The translations under genes were made by a program, and so were the position numbers. Shown here in pieces: positions 57,046-64,000 of a stretch of 64,000 nucleotides of DNA. The stretch's first letter is position 1, and each line of letters begins with the position of its first letter. Source of the stretch: Cephalopachus bancanus (Eukaryota > Chordata > Mammalia > Primates > Tarsiidae); NCBI GenBank assembly GCA_027257055.1, contig JAPVLO010000056.1, forward strand, positions 4,650,001 to 4,714,000. Direction: 5' to 3'. Below the pieces are notes generated by a model. That model was not told where the DNA came from and did not search any database. It saw nothing but the letters and a program-made list of their open reading frames with translations.

Positions 57046-57930
57046 TTGATGTTAGATGAGAATTGGATCAAAATGTAAGTTTAATAAACATTTGGATTCA
57101 TATGAACGTACATATTGATACAACCCAGAGAGCACCAATTTCTAGTGAGCTCTTAAGGGAAGAGTAGGGTATTTGTCAAGGATTACTTCAAAGCTCCCCT
57201 TCAAAGACAGTTTGTGAAGATGCCCTAGTTCTCTTTCTCTTCTCCCCTTAATAACAGATTCTTCTTCATGTTAGTGTCAGAGATAGAGTGTTCCCATCAA
57301 GAACAAATTATTCTTGATGGCAGTGTCAGAGGTTAGATGCTGGGCTGGATGGGCTGTTGAGTTGTCCCAGCACAGGTTGATCCAGGGGTTCTTAAAGAAG
57401 GTAGAAGAAAGGGAAAACTTCTGTGTGCTACTGGCCCAGCTTACCTCATCTCCACACAATGTCATGTGGAAACTTGGGTGACTGAAGATCATTCTAGTTA
57501 AATGTGGTGAGTGCCCCTCATCCCTTCTTCCTCTCTTTTTATTTTAGAAAAAAGCCATGTCATGGAGAAACAGTTATAGGAACTGAAAGTGTATATCATG
57601 GAGAAAAGAAGCCACAAGAGAAGGTCAGGAGTGTCATCTTAAGCCATTTGAAGAGATAGCCCACGTAAGAGGGAAAAAGACCATTTGGATGATCCTTTGG
57701 GACTAGAGGGTAGAAGCCAGACAAAGCACAGTTGAACTCAATACAAGAAAGATTTTCTTCCTATTGTAGTAATGACTGCACATTGTGAACATCCAGACAG
57801 GACAGAGAGGGAAAGGTGACGCCCTCCAAGCCCCACTGCATTTCTTTTCCCAGGGTATCACTGCAGTAGGCAGGTTGTGTCTTTTTTCTGAAATCTTGTG
57901 TGTCAGAGTGTCAAGTCTGTACACAATACA
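57046..57930. other. Unique sequence with a possible exon-like segment
   Basis: A long pyrimidine tract followed by TTTTAG at 57542-57547 is a good acceptor. Donors GT at 57624 (weak) or CAC|GTAAGA at 57665 could close a 76- or 117-bp exon. One frame is open until near the end. No protein family recognised. Confidence 0.25.
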
Positions 57931-58154
57931 GTGGTTCTCAAGCTGTAACATCCATTAGGCTCACTTGGAGGGCTTAAAAAAAAAAAATCTCTTGTACAGC
58001 ATGACATTCAATGGAGGGCTTTTTAAAGCACTGGCTGCTGAGCCCCATCCCGGTGGAGCTGGACTGGAACTTGGGGCTTTGCATTTCTGACAAGCTCTCC
58101 AATGATACTGATGCTGCTGCTCTCCTAGAGACCACACTTTGAGAGCCACTGCTA
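57931..58154. mobile_element. MER5A-like hAT MITE
   Basis: CAGTGGTTCTCAAGCTGTAA at one end and TTTGAGAGCCACTG at the other are inverted ends. The interior GCATTTCTGACAAGCTCTCC, GATACTGATGCTGCTGCT is the MER5A core. A 12-bp A run and flank (57975-58015) break the left half. Confidence 0.85.
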
Positions 58155-59183
58155 CTCTATTTGTTTTTAAAAGATAAAGCAAATGGGGTCATATGATTCC
58201 ATCTAAGAACTTGCTTTTTTAGTTAATAGTATGTAATTAGCATCTTTCTTTAGCTCCTTCTCATTCTTTTTAACAGTCACTGATGTATCAATTTTAGAAA
58301 GTTTTCTACTAAAAGCATTTAATTTGCTTCCAGGATTTTTGTGGGTATGCTCTTATATTCACAAAAACAAAAAACAAAAAATATGGTAGTGGATGTTTTT
58401 GTATATCTTTTTGGTGAGCCAGTGCATAAATTCTTAGAAGATGAATTCTTTTACTGTTGAGTAAAAGGGTAGATTTTAAAAATTGACAGTGGTAAATTGT
58501 TCCATAAAATGTTGAATCAATTACTCTCCCATGAAAACTGTATGAAACTGCCTTTCTCTCCCCACATTCGCCAAAAGTGGATATAATCAAAATTTTTAAT
58601 TTTTGCCAATTTGTTAGCTATAAAATGATAACTTATACTGTTTGGATTTACATTTCCTACCTTATTTGTGAGGTGAAATATTCATGTGTATTTCTTTTTT
58701 CTGTGAACTGCAACTTTGTATTCTTTGCATTATAGGCGAGGGAACAGTATGAACAAAGACACCTAGCCTTTCTTTGAGGGGTTGCTAGTAGTTTTGTAGT
58801 GTTGGAATAGAAAGATGGAAATTGGGGAAGGAGCTGAGGTTAGCAAGACAGGCAGGGGCCTGAGCTTAGAGGCTCTTATAGGTCAAATAAAGAGTTTGGG
58901 CTTTGTTTGAGGTGGAAGCAATATTGATGGTCCCTAAATTTGTACTTCAGCCCATGTTAATTTTGGCAGGGCCGTGTTTGTGGAATGGCCAAATCTAATG
59001 TTTAATCTTCAAATAGCTCATTTTTTAGGCATCTCACCTTGAACCTTGAAGCTACCAGGCCATGCTTCATGAACAGGTAAACGTAAGAATAGGCCAAAGT
59101 CCTCAGCCAGCTTCTGGCTTGGCATTGTCTCTGAGGAAGGAGTTTTGCCTGATCAGTGGAGAGTGGATTTTATTGCATTACAT
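58155..59183. other. Unique sequence
   Basis: No confident repeat or exon. 58300-58720 has L1-like T-rich text that I could not place. Confidence 0.4.
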
Positions 59184-60388
59184 CAGTGGTCCCCAATCTT
59201 TTTGGCATCAGGGACCGGTTTCATGGAAGACAATTTTTCCATGAACCGGGATTGGGCGGGGGATGGTGAATGGTTTTGAGATGATTCAAGTACATTACAT
59301 TTATCGTGTGCTTTATGTCTATTATTATGACATTAGAATATGTAATGAAATAATTATACAACTCATCAGAATGCAGAATCAGTGGGAGCCCTGGACTTGC
59401 TTTTCTGCAACTAGATTGTCCCATCTGGGGGTGATGGGAGACAGTGACATTTGAAGTGTGTGGCTTGTATCCAGTCTACTCTGTAATCTCGATAATCTCA
59501 TTTTAGTTGCTGTTATTGTAGAAAACCGTGCTTCACAGGGTGTTGGAAATGGAAGCAGGTTTTCCAGTTCTTCTATGGCAATCTCGGGATATCTTGACTT
59601 TAATCCAGAATGTGTGGAGATTTGAAGTTGTCTCAAGCATACTTTTAAGGCCACTGTCATTTGCAGTCTCAAGCAGTTGATCCTCTTCTAGCGCGGACAA
59701 AGCTGATTCACCTGGCTTATTTGTAAATCTGTCCTGGACCTATTCCTTCCCAGTTCGGGGGTTTTTTGTGTTTGGGAGGTAAGGTTCAAACTCTTTTGAA
59801 AGCTGAGATTGGGGATCATGCACCAGCTGGGAGAAAGAAGTCGCTGGCTCAGTCTCTTTCAAAATCTCTGCTAATGTTTGAAACAAAATTTTAAAAATCC
59901 CAATTTTCACTTATCACGCCCATAATTCCCATTTGGCTTTGAATGTAGCCACTTTATCTGCCGACTTGAATACAGTTGTCGTTCTCCCCTGAAGTGACAG
60001 ATTGAGTTCGTTGAGCAGGTTGAATATGTCACACAAGCAAGCAAGTTTTGCAGCCCATTCTGTGTCACTGAAATGTGACTGTTTTTCTAAAAGAACTCTC
60101 TGGAGCAGCTCTTGTAACTCAGAAACTCTGGTCAGTGATCTGCCTTTAGAAAGCTATCTCACGTCTGTGTATAAGAGAAGACGTATATGCTCTGTGTCCA
60201 TCTCTTCACAAACAGCTGCACAAACAGATGTGAGTTAAGGGCATGTACTTTGGTGTGGTTAATAATTTTAATCATATCCTGCAAAAGGTTGTTAAGTTCA
60301 GGTAACATTTTTTGGCTAGCATTTCTTTATGGATGACACAGTGTGTAGACTCACATTCAAAGGCGGCCTCTTTGACCCGAGTAGTGAC
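59184..60388 (-). pseudogene. Decayed hAT (Charlie-group) transposon with transposase remnant
   Basis: Left end CAGTGGTCCCCAATCTTTTT, GGCATCAGGGACCGGTTTCA is a hAT terminal repeat. A known non-coding part follows (AATCAGTGGGAGCCCTGGAC, CCCATCTGGGGGTGATGGGA). On the minus strand about 59850-60390 codes in pieces for a hAT transposase C-terminal region. For example 59944-60050 reads LCDIFNLLNELNLSLQG then a VFKSADKVATFKAK-like stretch, as in GTF2IRD2-, FAM200- and SCAND3-related transposases. Frames are broken throughout. The right half is cut by an LTR at about 60390 and the other terminal repeat was not found. Confidence 0.75.
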
Positions 60389-60389
60389 A

Positions 60390-60665
60390 CCAGATTGCTG
60401 TCCAGTCATGGCAGCTTAGTCCTCTGTGTTGCAACCACTTCTCTGGGTTGCAAATTGCTGATTTCTTGCTGTGTCCTTGCATGGTGGAGGGGTCGACAGC
60501 CTCACCTGGGCCTCTTTTATAAGGCCATTAATTCCATTCATGAAGGCTCCTTCCTTATGACCTAATCATGTCCCAAGGTCTTCGCCTTCTAATGCCATCA
60601 CCTTAGTGGTTCAGATTCAACAAATACATTTTGGAGAGAGGCACAGACATTCAGACCATAGCAGC
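60390..60665 (-). repeat. MaLR-type LTR fragment, antisense
   Basis: TTGCTGTGTCCTTGCATGGT, GCCATTAATTCCATTCATGA, CTTATGACCTAATCATGTCC, ACATTCAGACCATAGCAG follow an antisense MaLR LTR order. Confidence 0.65.
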
Positions 60666-60985
60666 ATTAGATTGTCAATTTTTTAACATCAGAGCTCATA
60701 CGTTGTTCAGCCTCTTTTTCCCGGTGTCCTGGCACAGAGAAAGCACTTAATATTTGTTTGTTTTCTGGAAATCAAGCTGTCAGATATGATGAGAACACAT
60801 AGGTATAGATAATGCATATTAAAAGATGTGGTGTCAGGAGGTGATTTGGTGTTGGAAGTGAAGGTTGGTCTGATGCCCACACTTTGAGTAGCAGGGCTTC
60901 ATTGTGTCTTTGGGGACACTGTACTACCTGCACTCAGCGTTTCCTGCTGTGCCTCCTGGTACCATTGATTCCTTCTGCTTATAAA
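60666..60985. other. Unique sequence
   Basis: No recognised repeat or exon. The first about 60 bp could be hAT sequence beyond the LTR. Confidence 0.4.
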
Positions 60986-61165
60986 GCCATTGCTCTTTTT
61001 AAAAGCCTCTCTATGCCCATTATTTCCTTTAATCTTCACAGCAACCCCTTGGAGTAGTTATACAAAATTCATGTGTCTCATTTTATTCCTGGGAAGAAAG
61101 ACATCAGTGAAGGATTTGCCCAAAGTAAGTCTGTGATAGGTACATACAGGACCGAGTCTCAAGTT
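60986..61165 (+). repeat. MIR SINE
   Basis: CTTTAATCTTCACAGCAACC, CCTTGGAGTAGTTATACAAA, CATTTTATTCCTGGGAAGAA, GGATTTGCCCAAAGTAAGTC, CAGGACCGAGTCTCAAG in MIR order. Confidence 0.7.
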
Positions 61166-61279
61166 TCCTGATTCCGAATGTAAATGGTGACTCTCCTACC
61201 TTACTTTTCTATCCTGTGTGTATTGAGGATCTATTTTTCAGTGCTGTGGGGGATTGCCTTCTTTTCTCTCAAATGGAGT

Positions 61280-61390
61280 GACCGTTCATTCATTTATCAG
61301 CTCCTTATTGAGTACCTGCTATGTCCTAGACTTTTTTTTAATGTGTGTGCGTTGGGGACACAGAGGTGGATAAGACAGGCCTAGCCCATG
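61280..61390 (+). repeat. Ancient interspersed repeat (MIR/L2-type)
   Basis: CATTTATCAGCTCCTTATTG, AGTACCTGCTATGTCCTAGA, TTGGGGACACAGAGGTGGAT, AAGACAGGCC is a familiar ancient repeat order. Exact family not assigned. A similar piece (GATGAATAAAAGATTGCCCT and neighbours) lies at 62040-62150. Confidence 0.55.
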
Positions 61391-62460
61391 TCCTCAACTC
61401 TCAAGATGCAGCCTGCATTGCTTTGCAGGATGGCTAATGCACTGTCTGTGGAGCTTCTTCTGAGAACTTCTGAGCTGAGAAACAGTGTACATGATGGTGT
61501 TTTCTTATGTTCTGTGGTGTCTGGGGTTTCTTCACAGCTTGTTAGCTGGCTTGAGAAACCTACCTGTCATGAGTCCCATCTGAAAACTACTTGGGTTCTG
61601 GGGCCTTGAGGTCTCTCCGGTTGGGTGACAGCAAGCACTCCAGGTGTGAATAGGTAACTCTCAGAGAAAGAGTGTTTTGTTTTAGTTTGATATTTAGATT
61701 TATATCAAACTGACACCTTCATATTTGTTCATTCTCTACTTTATGGATTTTTCCTGGGTAGGAAGAGTGGATATTATTTGTTGGCCAAGGAATATGTCTA
61801 CTTTTTCTTTATACTTACCTCCTTCCGTCGATCTAGGGGTTTCTTTGTTTCTTATCTTCGGAATCACCCAACCTTTCATTTATTGCCAATTCAGTTACCT
61901 CTTTGCCCTGTCCTCCTTCCGTTTTCCTCTTCCCCTTTCCCTGTCCCCCTCCTTTCCCTCCCTACATTGCATTTTCCTTTCCCTTCCCCCTCTTTTCCTC
62001 TTGCACCTCAGATTCTTTTGACCTTGTTCTTGATCTGCGACAGGCCAGGTCCTTTGTTAGGTATTAGTGTTAGAGTCAATGATGAATAAAAGATTGCCCT
62101 GGCCTTCTAGGAGCTTGTCTAGAGAAGGGCATGGTCTAGCTTCTCAGTAGCTTTCAGGGAATGCTTTTGCTGCTTATTCCTGCCCTTCTTCTGATGCCGC
62201 AAAATACACTGGTCACCTAAGACTTGACTGGAAATGTGCTTATATTCCATAGGACAGTCTTTGCCAGGCCACAGGTATGTCTGGAGGAAAGATATTTTGT
62301 GCAGTTGCTACAAACTTCAAAAGTTTGGGGAACCCAGAAATTGTTTCGGTTCCTGTTAAGTCAGTATTGGCAACCTGAAATGTCTCCCCTTGAACTGAAA
62401 GACTGAAAAAGAACTAAGGGGGGCCATAGGAGACAGACTTTCACTTGATGAGAAAAAATG
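61391..62460. other. Unique sequence with pyrimidine tract
   Basis: 61912-62010 is almost pure C/T (CCTCTTCCCCTTTCCCTGTC and similar). No exon recognised. Confidence 0.45.
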
Positions 62461-62464
62461 CTGG

Positions 62465-63148
62465 TTAGCAAGCTGTTCTTTTCTTCCCTTGTGTGATGTT
62501 AGTAGACCCCATAGAGAACCAACTATTGTAGCCAAATTTACTGTTTCTCCAGTCCAAGTTTTCTCGCCATCTTAGAGCATGTGAGAATTGTTGAAGATGG
62601 TATTCAATCCTTTCTGTTAAGAAGACTGAAGTGGACAAGCTTAGTTCACTGCTCATCTCTTTCTTCTCAATCTCACTCAACCCCTGATTGCGGTGTAATT
62701 AATTCAATAAGCTGCAGGGAGCTTGAGTACACGAACTTCCAGTGAAGTCCAAAGATCAAAGTTGAAAGAGGATATTGAATTCCTTCTCAGATCCCTGGGG
62801 CACTGTTTCTGTGGACTGTCACTAAATCCATCCTGGAGGAGTGGCTCTTTAAGAAATAGGACGGAAGGTAAGCTAGTCCACTCTGGAGGGTTGTTGTCAT
62901 AGGAAGCAATCTTATTACTCTTAGCTTCTTTAAGGGAAAGAAAGGGAAAGCAATAAGAGATCAATCCCCAAGTGATCGGGTTTTTGCAGAGTTTTTACAG
63001 CATGCACCTGTTTCTTAGGATTGTTGAAACCATTTTGCAAAGAACAGCCTTCTGTTTCCAATTCTCCTTTTTCTTTTTCACGCTGCATTTGAGCAGCTTG
63101 CACATTTGTTGAAGAATCAGCCACGAAGTCCGTGGTTTCCTGTGGCAT
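62465..63148 (-). pseudogene. Coding-like remnant of unknown origin
   Basis: Three successive minus-strand open segments lie end to end: 63148-62930 (72 codons, Gln/Glu/Lys-rich, MPQETTDFVADSSTNVQAAQ start), 62964-62704 (86 codons) and 62680-62465 (71 codons). Each is in a different frame. The amino acid composition is more protein-like than in most chance frames here. No splice sites join them neatly, and I recognise no family. It could be a frameshifted retrocopy, an old transposon gene or chance. I found no poly-A tail or TSD. Confidence 0.2.
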
Positions 63149-63495
63149 GTTTCTAACAATATTTATACAGGCTATTATTTAATGAACTGTATAAATATTT
63201 ATCATACAGCACAGTCTTTTGATCATAAATAGGGGGTAAAAGTCAGTCCAGTCCATGCTGGGGACTTGGAGAGGAGGTTACTTCTGCTCTTTGAAATGTC
63301 TTAAGAGACTGAGAAGTTAGGTATGTTTCAGGACTTGCGTGCAGCACAGCTTGAATTTCTCTGTTATTTTTCTTTTTCTTGGTCATCCACAGCCCATGTC
63401 CTTATTTCTCTCTTCCTGACCACGCTCCCCATATCCCTAACAGCTGTTTTTCTTTCTGAAATATTTATCTTTGTTTAAAAAGAATGAAATGAAAA
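63149..63495. other. Unique sequence
   Basis: ATTTATACAGGCTATTATTT and ACTGTATAAATATTTATCAT at 63160-63203 share inverted ATTTATACAG/CTGTATAAAT motifs. Otherwise nothing recognised. Confidence 0.45.
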
Positions 63496-63499
63496 CCCA

Positions 63500-63665
63500 G
63501 TTCTGGCTCTCACCATTCATAACTTGGGCTTTGGAATCACACTGACTTAGCCTCAAATCCCAGTCCCTCTATCATGCGACTTTAAACAGCTTTATCTTGG
63601 AGGACCCCACTTTCTTTACCTGGGAAAGGAGGCCCATACTGCCGATCTCATAAAGGAAATCATGA
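63500..63665 (-). repeat. MIR fragment, antisense
   Basis: GGCTTTGGAATCACACTGAC, TTAGCCTCAAATCCCAGTCC, GACTTTAAACAGCTTTATCT, CTTTCTTTACCTGGG. Confidence 0.65.
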
Positions 63666-63717
63666 AGTCATGTGGGTATCTGCAGAACAGAATTCAGTCA
63701 ATACTAGTTGTTACTGT

Positions 63718-63738
63718 AGTTTGTTGTTGTTGTTGTCA
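63718..63738. repeat. (TTG)n microsatellite
   Basis: About six TTG units. Confidence 0.9.
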
Positions 63739-63784
63739 AAGAGCTTGGTTTTCGATTTTAGCTTGCTATTGTGAAAGGATCCCT

Positions 63785-63880
63785 AAACTTGCCATAGGAG
63801 GCTGGGGTTCAGATCCTGGTGCCATTTACTGTTTGTATGACTGTGGGCAGATTACCCTACCCTGCTGAAGTATAGAGTGG
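63785..63880 (-). repeat. MIR fragment, antisense
   Basis: GGGGTTCAGATCCTGGTGCC, ATTTACTGTTTGTATGACTG, TGGGCAGATTACCCTACCCT in antisense MIR order. Confidence 0.65.
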
Positions 63881-64000
63881 TGATAGGTTGACTAACCTGA
63901 TTGAGTGTCCATGAATGAGAGTAACACTTGTGTAGAGATAGGTGGTTGACACAATGAGGATTCTAATCTTTAAAACAAAACACAAACACAAACACATGGA

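Overview
The window looks like nuclear DNA from a primate and is almost entirely non-coding. Dimeric Alu elements, young and old L1, MIR, L2, MaLR-type LTRs and hAT/Tc-mariner remnants are interleaved with unique sequence. The younger Alus share features that do not match the human AluJ/S/Y consensus: a conserved GAGACCTCATCTCTACAATAAATAAAAAAATTAG-type linker (read in pieces), a compact left arm with CCCGCGGGTTCGAGACCCGC, and a tail ending in GACTC(C/T)AACTC. Together with four copies of a mariner deletion derivative, this suggests a non-anthropoid primate, most likely a tarsier. The species call is inference from memory of repeat families.

Layout. 0-5 kb: an MLT1-like LTR, MIRs, mariner copy 1, a short antisense L1 with a clear target-site duplication (TSD), and two small mariner-like MITE remnants. 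5.5-8.5 kb: an old L1 followed by a young 5'-truncated L1 that splits a MIR, with a perfect 20-bp TSD. 9-30 kb: mostly unique sequence with L2, MIR, Alu, a Tigger-like MITE, LTRs, microsatellites and mariner copy 2. 30.1-37.2 kb: a long decayed L1 with a younger L1 nested in it (15-bp TSD). 37-40.4 kb: Alus, mariner copy 3 (itself split by an Alu) and a 500-bp TG-rich tract. 41-46 kb: a direct duplication, an LTR, a hAT MITE with an 8-bp TSD, an inverted duplication and an AT palindrome. 47.1-47.6 kb: a CpG-island promoter, the only convincing sign of a host gene. 49.5-54.3 kb: antisense old L1 carrying two Alus and a 5S rRNA pseudogene. 54.7-55.7 kb: mariner copy 4 and an Alu. 55.7-64 kb: unique sequence with MIRs, a MER5-like element, a decayed hAT transposase gene and an LTR.

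No intact protein-coding gene can be supported. The open frames are short and belong to transposon remnants, simple repeats or chance. The CpG island holds two CCAAT boxes and several GC boxes in plus orientation, followed by a good splice donor, so a gene probably starts near 47.4 kb and is transcribed rightward. The remaining 16.5 kb would then be its first intron or introns. I could not identify that gene.

I found no evidence of a new functional system. The most unusual items are the repeated internally deleted mariner family, an inverted duplication abutting a palindromic AT-rich repeat, an Alu interrupted by an out-of-order L1 segment, and the unassigned CpG-island promoter.
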